Shown here in pieces: positions 8,100 to 16,782 of a DNA stretch of 64,000 bases. The DNA comes from Sedimentibacter sp. SX930. GTDB lineage: Bacteria; Bacillota; Bacilli; Lactobacillales; Aerococcaceae. The stretch lies in contig MUZD01000001.1 in assembly GCA_002155105.1 (NCBI GenBank), forward strand, positions 558,001 through 622,000, given 5' to 3'. A model generated the notes under the pieces. It did no database searches, was not told where the DNA came from, and saw only the letters and a list, made by a program, of their open reading frames with translations. The first letter of the stretch is position 1. Every line of letters starts with the position of its first letter. Made by a program: the position numbers and the translations under genes.

Positions 8100-10772
8100 T
8101 TATTCTTTGATTTGGTTCACTTTTTTGTCATATCCGACAGCACGTAAGATTGCTTTCATAATCTCTACGAATGGGATAACTGACAATGCAGCTGCGACAA
8201 CAATCATCCATTGTTGGCCAGTCATGTCGTAGATGCCGAAGATTCTGTTCAATCCAGGTGTGAATGCCACCATCAGCATCAATGCTAACGAAAGCAAGAT
8301 AGCGTAGTTGAACATTTTATTGCCGAACGGGTTGACCGAGAACAATGATTTGAATACTGATTTACAGTTGAAGGCATGTGACAATTGGATGAATCCTAAT
8401 GTCAAGAAGGCCATTGCTTCACCGATGTGCAGTTCAAAGCCATAGTAGCCAGTTGCCAACCAGAATACGAACAATGTGATCCCACCTTCATAGATACCTT
8501 GGTAGATCATGCTGGCGAATACGCCGTTCGAGAAGAAGTTGGAAGAACGGCCACGAGGCGCTTGTTCCATAACATCTTTCTCGGCTTCTTCCAAACCTAA
8601 AGCGATAGCAGGGAATACGTCAGTAACCAAGTTGATCCACAACAAGTGGATTGGCTCAAGGATCTGCCATCCCAAAACAGTTGCGATGAACAATGTCAAT
8701 ACTTCACCCAAGTTAGCGGAAAGCAAGTATTGAACCGCTTTTTGGATGTTTGCGAAAACTTTACGTCCTTCTTCAACCGCGTGAACGATTGTAGCGAAGT
8801 TATCATCAGCCAATACCATATCGGAAGCGCCTTTAGATACTTCCGTACCTGTGATACCCATACCGATACCGATGTCAGCTTGTTTCAATGAAGGAGCATC
8901 GTTTACACCGTCACCAGTCATGGCAACAACTTTACCTTGGTCTTGCCAAGCTTTAACGATACGTACTTTATGCTCAGGAGAAACACGAGCGTATACAGAG
9001 TAGTTTTGAACCGTGCGCAAGAAATCATCATCAGAGATATCATTCAATTCAGCACCCGTGATGACTGCTTTAGCAGAAGAGTTCTCATTCAAAATGCCTA
9101 AACGCGTTGCGATAGCAGATGCAGTGTCTCTGTGGTCACCAGTGATCATGACTGTACGGATACCCGCTTTTTGGGCTTGAGCGATTGCTTCTTTTGCTTC
9201 CGGACGCTCTGGGTCGATCATACCGATCAAACCGGCAAAGACTAAGTCCGTTTCGACTGCTTCAGTCGTCATTTTTGCAGGTACAGCAGCGACGTTTTTG
9301 AATGCCATCGCCAATACGCGCAATGCTTGGATAGCCAAGCTGTGGTTTGTGTCCAGGATTGCGTTTCTGTCAGCTTCTGTGATCGGTGAAATGACGCCAG
9401 CTTTGATGATGTGCGTACAACGTTTCAACAATTCATCAGGAGCACCTTTTGTTGCGATCATGAATTGATTGCCTTCAGGGTGGATCGTTGACATCAATTT
9501 ACGGTCTGATTCAAAAGGAACCTCAGCAACACGCGGCATGTCAACCAATTTGGCGGAAAGGTCAAAACCTTTTTCCAAACCATATTGAACCATTGCTGTT
9601 TCAGTAGGGTCACCGATCAATGATTTGTCGTGGGCGATTTTTGTATCATTAGCCAAGTTCATGATCTTCATGACAGGCAATTCCAAGTCGATGTTTTCAT
9701 CGGCATCGTGGACTTGGCCATCGTAGTAAACTTTTTCAATCGTCATTTTATTTTGAGTCAATGTACCGGTTTTGTCGGAACAGATAACTTCAGTACCACC
9801 CAATGTTTCAACAGCAGGTAATTTGCGGACAAGCGCATTTCTGCTCGCCATTTTTTGCGTACCCAACGCCAAGATGATTGTCGTGATGGCAGGCAAACCT
9901 TCAGGAATAGCGGCAACGGCTACGGAGATGGAAACCATCAACATATCCAACCAAGGACGGCCATTGAAACCGAAGCCGATGATGAACATCAATACAGCGA
10001 TGACCAAAATCAGAATAGTCAAAGATTTACCCATTTGATCTTGGTTGATCTGTAATGGCGTTTTCTTCTCTTCAGCGTTTTGCAGCATGTTCGCGATATG
10101 TCCGACTTCTGTGTTCATCCCTGTAAGGACGACGACACCTTCAGCGCGGCCATAAGTTACGTTAGTGCTTGAGAACGCCATGTTCTTGCGGTCACCCAAA
10201 GCAGCATCGGTTTCAACGTCGCGCAAGTCTTTTTCGACCGGTACAGACTCACCAGTCAAAGCAGCTTCTTCAACTTTAAGCGAATTTACATCGTAAAGGC
10301 GGATATCTGCAGGAACAACATCTCCGGCTTCCAAAACGATGATGTCACCAGGCACAAGTAATTCGGACTTGACTTGGATGACTTCTCCGCCACGTTTTAC
10401 GTTAGCGAGTGGTGAAGCCATTTTCTTCAAAGCTTCGATCGCTTCTTCTGCCTTGTTTTCTTGGAAGACACCCAGGAATGCGTTGATGATAACAACAGCT
10501 AAGATGATGATAGCATCAGCGATTTCATGACCGATAGTACCAGATATGATAGCTGCAGCCAATAGAACGAGAATCATGAAGTCCTTGAATTGATCCAAGA
10601 ATTTTTGTAAAGTGGTGCGTTTTTCACCTGCTTCTAGTACGTTCTCGCCATACTCAGCCAATCTCTTCGCGGCTTCCTCGTTAGTAAGTCCACCTCTGGT
10701 CGAATTAAGTTCTGCTAAGACTTCCTCTTCCGTTTGCGCGAAGAACGCTTTATTCAGTTGTTCTTTTGACAC
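8100..10772 (-). CDS. P-type cation ATPase (Ca2+-ATPase-like, probable Mn2+ exporter)
   Basis: The start is GTG at 10772 with AGAGGGG upstream, giving 890 residues, normal for P2-type ATPases. The phosphorylation motif DKTGTLT begins at Asp333 by count. TGES, the TGDGVNDAPSLK hinge, AAIPEGLP in M4 and NLVTDVFPAIALG in M6 are all present. By sequence alone it would be called a calcium ATPase. A yybP-ykoY riboswitch with a terminator lies in the leader, and homologues behind this switch (for example Lactococcus YoaB) serve manganese homeostasis, so Mn2+ export is the better inference. Calcium transport is not excluded. Confidence 0.9.
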   Translation of the reverse strand: MSKEQLNKAFFAQTEEEVLAELNSTRGGLTNEEAAKRLAEYGENVLEAGEKRTTLQKFLDQFKDFMILVLLAAAIISGTIGHEIADAIIILAVVIINAFLGVFQENKAEEAIEALKKMASPLANVKRGGEVIQVKSELLVPGDIIVLEAGDVVPADIRLYDVNSLKVEEAALTGESVPVEKDLRDVETDAALGDRKNMAFSSTNVTYGRAEGVVVLTGMNTEVGHIANMLQNAEEKKTPLQINQDQMGKSLTILILVIAVLMFIIGFGFNGRPWLDMLMVSISVAVAAIPEGLPAITTIILALGTQKMASRNALVRKLPAVETLGGTEVICSDKTGTLTQNKMTIEKVYYDGQVHDADENIDLELPVMKIMNLANDTKIAHDKSLIGDPTETAMVQYGLEKGFDLSAKLVDMPRVAEVPFESDRKLMSTIHPEGNQFMIATKGAPDELLKRCTHIIKAGVISPITEADRNAILDTNHSLAIQALRVLAMAFKNVAAVPAKMTTEAVETDLVFAGLIGMIDPERPEAKEAIAQAQKAGIRTVMITGDHRDTASAIATRLGILNENSSAKAVITGAELNDISDDDFLRTVQNYSVYARVSPEHKVRIVKAWQDQGKVVAMTGDGVNDAPSLKQADIGIGMGITGTEVSKGASDMVLADDNFATIVHAVEEGRKVFANIQKAVQYLLSANLGEVLTLFIATVLGWQILEPIHLLWINLVTDVFPAIALGLEEAEKDVMEQAPRGRSSNFFSNGVFASMIYQGIYEGGITLFVFWLATGYYGFELHIGEAMAFLTLGFIQLSHAFNCKSVFKSLFSVNPFGNKMFNYAILLSLALMLMVAFTPGLNRIFGIYDMTGQQWMIVVAAALSVIPFVEIMKAILRAVGYDKKVNQIKE

Positions 10773-10819
10773 AGTATTTCCCCTCTCTTGACCTGAATGT
10801 AGTAGTGTTAAAATGAAAA

Positions 10820-10870
10820 GAGACCTATGCATAAAATTGTCTTTCAGACAACACTGTATGCATAAGTCTC
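10820..10870 (-). terminator. Riboswitch-controlled terminator
   Basis: On the minus strand GAGAC-T-TATGCATA pairs with TATGCATA-G-GTCTC (one internal mismatch) around a smaller TTGTCT/AGACAA hairpin; TTTTCATTTT follows. The 5' arm includes the 3' strand of the aptamer P1 helix, so ligand binding and termination exclude each other. Confidence 0.75.
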
Positions 10871-10956
10871 ACTATTTAAGGTAACACCAGCAGATAGGAT
10901 TACTCTACTTATTGTTGACATTACCACAGCCTTGTACTGCTAGTTACTCCCCTATG
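10861..10956 (-). ncRNA. yybP-ykoY (Mn2+) riboswitch aptamer
   Basis: The minus strand has the conserved GGGGAGTA element directly after the P1 5' strand CATAGG (10956-10951). GTGGTAATGTCAACA follows in the middle region, and GTGAGACTTATG ends the aptamer. P1 is CATAGG paired with CTTATG. These are hallmarks of the yybP-ykoY family, which binds Mn2+. The P1 3' strand is reused by the terminator, so the predicted logic is transcription ON when Mn2+ is bound. Recognised by eye, not by a covariance model. Confidence 0.82.
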
Positions 10957-10983
10957 GAGATATTCAGTTTAACACTCGAATTT

Positions 10984-11012
10984 ATTATATCGACAAAATC
11001 ATGTAATCGCAA
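10984..11012 (-). promoter_or_regulatory. Sigma-A promoter of the riboswitch-ATPase transcript
   Basis: On the minus strand TTGCGA (11012-11007), a 17-bp spacer and TATAAT (10989-10984) place the start about 20 nt before the aptamer. Confidence 0.75.
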
Positions 11013-11053
11013 CAATTTATTACCGAAAACGAAAACAATTAAAAAAATGGACA

Positions 11054-11075
11054 CATTTCCGATCAATCGGAAATG
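11054..11075 (-). terminator. Intrinsic terminator of the NCS2 permease gene
   Basis: The arms CATTTCCGAT and ATCGGAAATG are perfectly complementary. They are followed on the minus strand by TGTCCA and seven T. Confidence 0.75.
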
Positions 11076-11087
11076 CGCCCAGTCATA

Positions 11088-12551
11088 TTAAAGCAATGCC
11101 AAAATGATGAAGTTGGCCAAGAATAAAGCCGAAGAGAACCACACGATCGGGTGGATTTCGTACGACTTTCCTTTTACGACTTTCACGATGCAGTAGAAGA
11201 AGAAGCCGGCTGCGATACCGTAGGAAATGCTGTAAGAAAGACCCATGAAGATGGATGCGAAGAAAGCAGGGATCGCATCTTCCAGATCATGCCAGTTGAT
11301 TTCCGTGAATGATCCCATCATCAAAATACCGACAAGGATCAAAGCAGGAGCTGTTGCAGCAGCGGGAACAACACCGATCAGCGGTGCGAAGAATGCGCTG
11401 ATGATGAACATGCCGGCAACAACAACTGCAGTCAAACCAGTACGTCCGCCAGCACCGATACCGGCAGCACTTTCAACGTAAGTAGTAGTATTTGAAGTAC
11501 CGAAGATCGAACCGATTACCGTACCGACTGAATCGGCGAACAAAGCTTTATCCATTTTCGAACTGAATCCGGATCCTTCTTCAAGCGCTTTTTCATCTTC
11601 TTCAGAGAAGATACCAGTACGACGGCCAGTTCCGATAAATGTACCGATTGTGTCGAAAGTATCGGAAAGGCTGAATGCGAAGATGGTCATCAATACTAAT
11701 GGCAGTTGGGAAACATCGGAGAACAAGGACAAAAGACCTTCTGAACCGAATGCAGCACCGAATGTTACACCTAATTCGGAAATAGCTGTTGCAAGCGAGT
11801 TTGCTTGCAGGCTTGCGGTTGAAATATCAACAACACCCATCGGGATACCCAACAGAGTAGTTGCAACGATACCGATAAGGATAGCGCCGCGGACATTTTT
11901 GACCATCAGTACAGCTGTAATGACCAAACCGATCAAAGCCAATAAAGCAGGCATTTGCGTGAAATTAACCAAGGCAGGGACGATGCCGCCGCCAGTTACG
12001 ACTGATCCTACTCCGCCAGTGAAAGTCTCAGCTGTTGCGTCATAAGGAGCGCCGTTGATTGCAGTGATGGAGCTGGCGTCGGAAGAGAATTCCAAAAAGC
12101 CGGCGTTTTTGATCCCGATATAAGCGATGAAGATGCCGATACCGCCGCTGATTGCGTGCTGCAGGCTTTCAGGAATCGATTTGATGATCATTTTTCTGAT
12201 TTTTGTTACTGTGATCAGAACGTTGACCATCCCACAGATGAATACCATGGCCAAAGCTTGTTGCCAAGTGAAACCAAGTGAGAAGACGACAGTGAAAGTG
12301 AAGAAGGCGTTCAAGCCCATACCCGGTGCCAAAGCATAAGGTACGTTTGCGAAAAGGCCCATCACCAAAGTGCTGACTGCAGCGGAAATGATTGTTGCCA
12401 AGAAGACTGCTTGGCTAGGCATCCCAGATAAAGAAAGGATTGCCGGATTGACGAAAATGATATACGACATTGCGAAGAAAGTTGTGATCCCCGCAACAAC
12501 TTCTGTGGAAACTGTTGTTCCGTGTTCTTTGAGTTTAAAGAAATTTTCCAT
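11088..12551 (-). CDS. NCS2 family nucleobase permease (AzgA-like)
   Basis: The start chosen is the ATG at 12551; the earlier in-frame ATG at 12569 overlaps the ribosome site GGGAG. The 487-residue protein is hydrophobic throughout with about 12-14 membrane segments. MENFFKLKEHGTTVSTEVVA followed by FFAMSYIIFVNPAIL, and ALAPGMGLNAFF, are typical of the AzgA/PbuG branch, which imports hypoxanthine, guanine or adenine by proton symport. FSLSDTFDTIGTFIGTGRRTG is the second family signature. No purine riboswitch is visible in the leader, which is a difference from Bacillus pbuG. It has its own promoter and terminator, so it is monocistronic. Confidence 0.92.
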   Translation of the reverse strand: MENFFKLKEHGTTVSTEVVAGITTFFAMSYIIFVNPAILSLSGMPSQAVFLATIISAAVSTLVMGLFANVPYALAPGMGLNAFFTFTVVFSLGFTWQQALAMVFICGMVNVLITVTKIRKMIIKSIPESLQHAISGGIGIFIAYIGIKNAGFLEFSSDASSITAINGAPYDATAETFTGGVGSVVTGGGIVPALVNFTQMPALLALIGLVITAVLMVKNVRGAILIGIVATTLLGIPMGVVDISTASLQANSLATAISELGVTFGAAFGSEGLLSLFSDVSQLPLVLMTIFAFSLSDTFDTIGTFIGTGRRTGIFSEEDEKALEEGSGFSSKMDKALFADSVGTVIGSIFGTSNTTTYVESAAGIGAGGRTGLTAVVVAGMFIISAFFAPLIGVVPAAATAPALILVGILMMGSFTEINWHDLEDAIPAFFASIFMGLSYSISYGIAAGFFFYCIVKVVKGKSYEIHPIVWFSSALFLANFIILALL

Positions 12552-12645
12552 TTTGAAAAGATCTCCCATCTGAATTTTTTTCGGCAGCGACAGGAAACAG
12601 TAACAATAAATGATTTCAGATGCTTTCCTTGCTTACCACTCGACT

Positions 12646-12674
12646 ATTATAACCAATCACACAAAAGCTTGCAA
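12646..12674 (-). promoter_or_regulatory. Sigma-A promoter of the NCS2 permease gene
   Basis: TTGCAA (12674-12669), a 17-bp spacer and TATAAT (12651-12646) read on the minus strand. The leader of about 90 nt shows no recognised riboswitch. Confidence 0.75.
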
Positions 12675-12889
12675 TAAATAAGTGAATGATTTAATCAATT
12701 TATCACTTTAATGTTCGTGATTTGCTGAATTCAATAATGAAAGCGCATCAAAAACGCCGTCCTTACAACTTAACGTTAGCATTTCAGGAAATTAGGTCCT
12801 TTTTTTGGTAAATCTGCCTGAGCAGGAAAGTGGGTGATATGCTAAAATGAGAAGGAGCGAAACAGTCTGAAAGTTAGAAGGTGATGATT

Positions 12890-13597
12890 GTGAAAGACGA
12901 AGTGTTTGTGGTGGGCGATGTCCATGGGGAGATCACCTTACTGAAGAAATTATTGGAAAAGTGGGACCGGGAGAAGCAACAGTTGATTTTTATCGGTGAT
13001 TTGGGGGACCGCGGCGAAAATTCGAAAGCTTGTTTTCTGCTGGCGAAGGAGCTTGTGGAAAAACAAGGTGCCATCTATCTGAAGGGCAATCATGAGGGCA
13101 TCCTGCTGAATTTCATCGCAAAGCCGGAGGAATTCGCAGGCAATTATTTCCTGAACGGCGGGTTGGGTTCCTTGGAAAGTTTCCTGCATGAGCACATCAA
13201 CGAGGAGTATTCGCCTACCGAAATCGCGCTGATGATGAAACACTATTACAAGGATCTGCTCGCTTTTTTGGCCGAGCTTCCTTTGTACTATGAATGGGAA
13301 CAGTACGTTTTTGTCCATGCCGGCGTTAATCTGAGCAAAAAGGATTGGCACGACAGCACCGAGGAGGACTTTCTCTGGATCCGCGAACCATTCCACAAAA
13401 AGAAGAACCGCACCGGTAAAACGATCGTATTCGGGCATACCCCGACCTTTTACCTGCATGGTGACAATGACCGTTCGGATCTCTGGATTTCGGACGACAA
13501 AATCGGCATCGATGGCGGAGCCGTCTACGGCGGATCGCTGCACGGCGTCGTGTTTGACAAAAACGGTCTGAAAGAGGACCATATTATAAAGAAATGA
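12890..13597 (+). CDS. PPP-family metallophosphoesterase (PrpE/ApaH-like)
   Basis: The start chosen is GTG at 12890, 8 nt after AGAAGG; GTG 12881 and ATG 12884 are in frame but too close to that site. The protein has 235 residues. The metal-binding motifs are in order: GDVHGE (Asp10, His12), GDLGDRG (Asp37, Asp40), GNHE (Asn67, His68), then VHAGV and FGHTPTF. This set defines the PPP/bis(5'-nucleosyl)-tetraphosphatase group, which hydrolyses phosphoprotein or Ap4A with a dimetal centre. Which substrate applies cannot be told. An extended -10 (TGCTAAAAT) lies upstream. Confidence 0.88.
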   Translation: MKDEVFVVGDVHGEITLLKKLLEKWDREKQQLIFIGDLGDRGENSKACFLLAKELVEKQGAIYLKGNHEGILLNFIAKPEEFAGNYFLNGGLGSLESFLHEHINEEYSPTEIALMMKHYYKDLLAFLAELPLYYEWEQYVFVHAGVNLSKKDWHDSTEEDFLWIREPFHKKKNRTGKTIVFGHTPTFYLHGDNDRSDLWISDDKIGIDGGAVYGGSLHGVVFDKNGLKEDHIIKK

Positions 13598-13649
13598 TGA
13601 AGTTGCCGAAAGGGCAGTTTTATTTTGAAAGGCAGGAGTATTTAATAAA

Positions 13650-15827
13650 ATGACAGAAACAGCACAACAAATCGTTTTGGACTTGGTGAAAGCCGAACTG
13701 AACCAATTCAGACCCGCACAGATCGAAAAAGTACTTCAACTATTGGAAGAGGGCAATACCGTCCCGTTCATCGCACGCTACCGGAAGGAAGTTACGGGCT
13801 CGCTTGACGAGGTCGAAATCCGCCAAATCGAAGAGCGCCACCAGTACGCGACGAACCTGCACAAGCGCAAGGAAGAAGTCATCCGCATCATCGAGGAGCA
13901 AGGCAAGCTGACGCCGAAGCTCAAAGCGGATATCGAACGCGCCGAAAAGATGCAACGCGTTGAAGACCTATACCGTCCCTACAAACAAAAACGCCGCACG
14001 AAAGCCGCAATCGCCCGCGAAAAAGGACTGGCTCCGTTTGCCGAGTGGCTATTAAGCGGTCCAATGAACGGATCCGTAGAGACGAAAGCCAAGGAATTCC
14101 TGAATGAAGAAATGGAACTTGCTACTATAGAAGACGTCTTGGCCGGCGCGCATGAAATCATCGCCGAAATCGTCAGCGACGAACCGGCTTACCGCGAACA
14201 CATCCGCGAATTCACGCGCAAAAACGGCCAGGTCGTCAGCACGGTGAAGGATGCTGAAAGCGACGAGAAGGGCGTCTTCGAGATGTACTACGATTTTTCC
14301 CAGGGTGTGGCCACGGCCGTACCGCACCGCATCCTGGCAATGAACCGCGGCGAAAAAACCGGCATCCTGAAGGTTACGATCGCGGTCGATGAAGAAAAAA
14401 TCTTCGCTTACTTGGCGAAAAAGGTAGTGAAGAATCCGAAAAGCATCGCCGTACCTTATTTGCAGGCTGCCTATGAAGACAGCTACCGCCGTTTCATCGG
14501 ACCGGCCATCGAACGCGAACTGCGCAATGAATTGACCGAAGCCGCCGATGCGCAAGCAATCGATGTATTCGGCGACAACCTGCGCAACTTGTTGCTGCAG
14601 CCGCCTTTGAAAGGCAAAGTTGTGCTCGGTTTGGATCCAGCTTACCGTACCGGCTGCAAGTTGGCGATCGTCGATGCCACCGGTAAAGTGTTGGCGAAGA
14701 GCGTCATTTATCCGCACAAACCGGCCAACCAGGAAAAACGCGCCGCAGCCGGTCCGGCTTTCCGCAAAATGCTTTCGGACTACAGAGTGGAAATGGTCGC
14801 CATCGGGAACGGAACCGCCAGCCGTGAATCCGAGCTGTTCGTCTCCGATCAGATCAAACAAGTCGCCGAAACCGTTTATTACGTCATCGTCAATGAAGCT
14901 GGCGCATCGGTCTATTCCGCCAGCGATATCGCCCGTGAGGAGTTCCCTGATTTCCAGGTCGAAGAACGCAGTGCCGTCAGCATCGCGCGCCGTCTGCAGG
15001 ATCCGCTTGCCGAATTGGTGAAGATCGATCCGAAATCGGTTGGTGTCGGCCAGTACCAGCATGATGTTTCCCAAAAACAATTGGGTGAACGCTTGGACTT
15101 CGTCGTCGAAACCGCAGTCAACCAAGTCGGCGTCAACCTGAACACAGCCAGTGCGCCTTTGCTGCAGCACGTTGCCGGCCTGAACAAAACAATCGCCAAC
15201 AATATCGTTGCTTTCCGCGAAGAGAACGGCGCCTTCGACAGCCGCCAACAGTTGAAGAAAGTGCCGCGCCTCGGCCCGAAAGCTTTTGAACAATCGGTCG
15301 GCTTCATGCGCATCGCCGGCGGCAAGAACATCCTCGACAACACCGATATCCATCCGGAATCCTATCCGGCCGCCAAAGAAGTGTTGGCGTTGGCTGGACT
15401 CAGCCTGAAGGACATCGGCACCGAACAAGCCCGCGAAGCGTTGGGCGCCTTGGATCGCACCAAAGCCCGGGAAGTGACCGGACTCGGTAAAGAAACTTTG
15501 CAGGACATCATCGCCGGCTTGACAAAACCAGGCCGCGATCCGCGCGACGATATCGCCCAACCATTACTGCGCCAAGATGTGCTCTCGATGGAAGACCTGA
15601 AGCCGGGCATGGAACTGCAGGGAACCGTCCGCAACGTTGTGGACTTTGGCGCCTTCGTCGACATCGGCGTCAAACAGGACGGCATGGTACACATATCGAA
15701 ACTCAGCAACCGCTTCGTCAAGCATCCATCCGATGTTGTCGCGGTCGGCGACATCGTGACCGTCTGGGTCGATAATGTGGACACGAACAAAGGCCGTGTT
15801 GCTCTGACGATGCTGCCGCAAAAATAA
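13650..15827 (+). CDS. tex: RNA-binding transcriptional accessory protein Tex
   Basis: The 725-residue length matches Tex. The N-terminal helical region contains VPFIARYRKEVTGSLDE. The YqgF-like RNase H fold centres on VLGLDPAYRTGCKLAIVD near residue 330. Helix-hairpin-helix repeats cover about 490-560 (NIVAFREENGAF, KVPRLGPKAFEQSVGF). A C-terminal S1 domain lies at about 650-720 (GTVRNVVDFGAFVDIG...GMVHIS). Tex binds nucleic acids and is linked to transcription and stress tolerance. sprT follows after 13 nt, as in many lactic acid bacteria, and is probably cotranscribed. Confidence 0.96.
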   Translation: MTETAQQIVLDLVKAELNQFRPAQIEKVLQLLEEGNTVPFIARYRKEVTGSLDEVEIRQIEERHQYATNLHKRKEEVIRIIEEQGKLTPKLKADIERAEKMQRVEDLYRPYKQKRRTKAAIAREKGLAPFAEWLLSGPMNGSVETKAKEFLNEEMELATIEDVLAGAHEIIAEIVSDEPAYREHIREFTRKNGQVVSTVKDAESDEKGVFEMYYDFSQGVATAVPHRILAMNRGEKTGILKVTIAVDEEKIFAYLAKKVVKNPKSIAVPYLQAAYEDSYRRFIGPAIERELRNELTEAADAQAIDVFGDNLRNLLLQPPLKGKVVLGLDPAYRTGCKLAIVDATGKVLAKSVIYPHKPANQEKRAAAGPAFRKMLSDYRVEMVAIGNGTASRESELFVSDQIKQVAETVYYVIVNEAGASVYSASDIAREEFPDFQVEERSAVSIARRLQDPLAELVKIDPKSVGVGQYQHDVSQKQLGERLDFVVETAVNQVGVNLNTASAPLLQHVAGLNKTIANNIVAFREENGAFDSRQQLKKVPRLGPKAFEQSVGFMRIAGGKNILDNTDIHPESYPAAKEVLALAGLSLKDIGTEQAREALGALDRTKAREVTGLGKETLQDIIAGLTKPGRDPRDDIAQPLLRQDVLSMEDLKPGMELQGTVRNVVDFGAFVDIGVKQDGMVHISKLSNRFVKHPSDVVAVGDIVTVWVDNVDTNKGRVALTMLPQK

Positions 15828-15840
15828 TGAGGAATAATTA

Positions 15841-16293
15841 ATGAACGAACAAGAGCTGCAAAGGTTGGTGGAAGATATTTCACAAGCGGTCTTTGATAAA
15901 CCGTTCCGCCACCGCGCAACCTTCAACCTCCGTCTGCGCACGACAGGCGGGCGGTACCACCTGGGAAGCCACGATTTGGATTTCAACCCCTTGGTGCTGG
16001 AACTGCACGGACCCGAGGAACTGGAAAAAGTTGTGAAGCATGAACTCTGCCACTATCATCTGCATCTGGAGGGGCGAGGTTATCAGCATCGGGATGCTGA
16101 TTTCCGCAAGCTGCTGAAGGAGAGCGGGGGGAGCCGGTTTGTGAAGGACCTGCGCGGACCGGTGGATGCGGCTCCGCCGAAATGGCTCTACAGCTGCAGT
16201 GCCTGCGGACAGATGTATCCAAGGAAAAGAAGAATCGATCTGAAGAAATATGTCTGCGGGAAGTGCAAGGGGAAGCTGCGAATAACGGTTTAA
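15841..16293 (+). CDS. sprT: SprT-like zinc metalloprotease domain protein
   Basis: This 150-residue protein has the zinc motif HELCH (His67, Glu68, His71) followed by YHLHLEGRGYQHRDADFRKLLK, the SprT-like signature. A C-terminal zinc ribbon has two Cys pairs (CSACG and CGKCKG). Bacterial SprT/YdcK proteins are small and of unproven function; the fold is that of the Spartan DNA-protein crosslink protease. It follows tex closely and ends at a strong terminator. Ribosome site GAGGAA precedes the ATG. Confidence 0.9.
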   Translation: MNEQELQRLVEDISQAVFDKPFRHRATFNLRLRTTGGRYHLGSHDLDFNPLVLELHGPEELEKVVKHELCHYHLHLEGRGYQHRDADFRKLLKESGGSRFVKDLRGPVDAAPPKWLYSCSACGQMYPRKRRIDLKKYVCGKCKGKLRITV

Positions 16294-16314
16294 CAGTTTA
16301 ATAAATCAAATAAT

Positions 16315-16378
16315 AGAATACAAAAAAAGTCTTTAGAGATTCGTTAGTTGCAGTCTCTCAGGACTTTTTTTGTATTCT
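16315..16378 (+). terminator. Strong intrinsic terminator of tex-sprT
   Basis: Perfect 17-nt arms at 16315-16331 and 16362-16378 include seven A and seven T, with an inner AGAG/CTCT stem. The right arm supplies the U-tract. Confidence 0.8.
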
Positions 16379-16431
16379 GGGAGCTGAGGAAGGGCAACTA
16401 AAGTTCATACAGTTCTATTCTGAATTATTTT

Positions 16432-16459
16432 TTGACATAATTCATAGTGCAAGTATGAT
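16432..16459 (+). promoter_or_regulatory. Promoter for the glycan module and long leader
   Basis: TTGACA (16432-16437), 16 bp and TATGAT (16454-16459). The next gene starts at 16783, so the transcript has a leader of about 315 nt without a credible gene. In the leader, CTAAT/ATTAG (around 16569-16587) sits inside a larger AAAAAGAAC/GTTCTTTT pairing (16558-16630). Confidence 0.65.
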
Positions 16460-16782
16460 GAACGAGTTCAATTTTATTTAAAGAAATGTGATATTTTTGT
16501 TGTTTAATTGTCGTGCTCTAAGGTATGCTTAAACGGAATCATGGGAATGATTACATGAAAAAGAACTCCTAATTACCTCCTGATTAGGTAGCGTTATGTT
16601 ACTCAGATACGTAATTTTAGTGGTTCTTTTAGAAATTTCATGGATAGGTCAAAAACAGGCGGTCGAAATGGTATTGTATGTTAACAATCGGCAAAACAGC
16701 GATTGAAGTGATTAACTTGAATGTCCAGAAACAAGAGAAGAATAGATAAACAATAATTTATAGCTGAAGGAGTGCATTTTTG

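Noticed and set aside
12552-12640. Purine riboswitch expected before the NCS2 permease
   Set aside because: The conserved P1 and loop sequences of the purine aptamer were not found in the leader.
12738-12752. Catabolite-responsive element-like sequence ATGAAAGCGCATCA
   Set aside because: It is one base short of the consensus and mismatched in the right half; position relative to a promoter is not convincing.
14052-15560. Open frame of about 500 codons opposite tex
   Set aside because: Antisense to a well-identified gene, composition typical of a mirror frame, no start signal.
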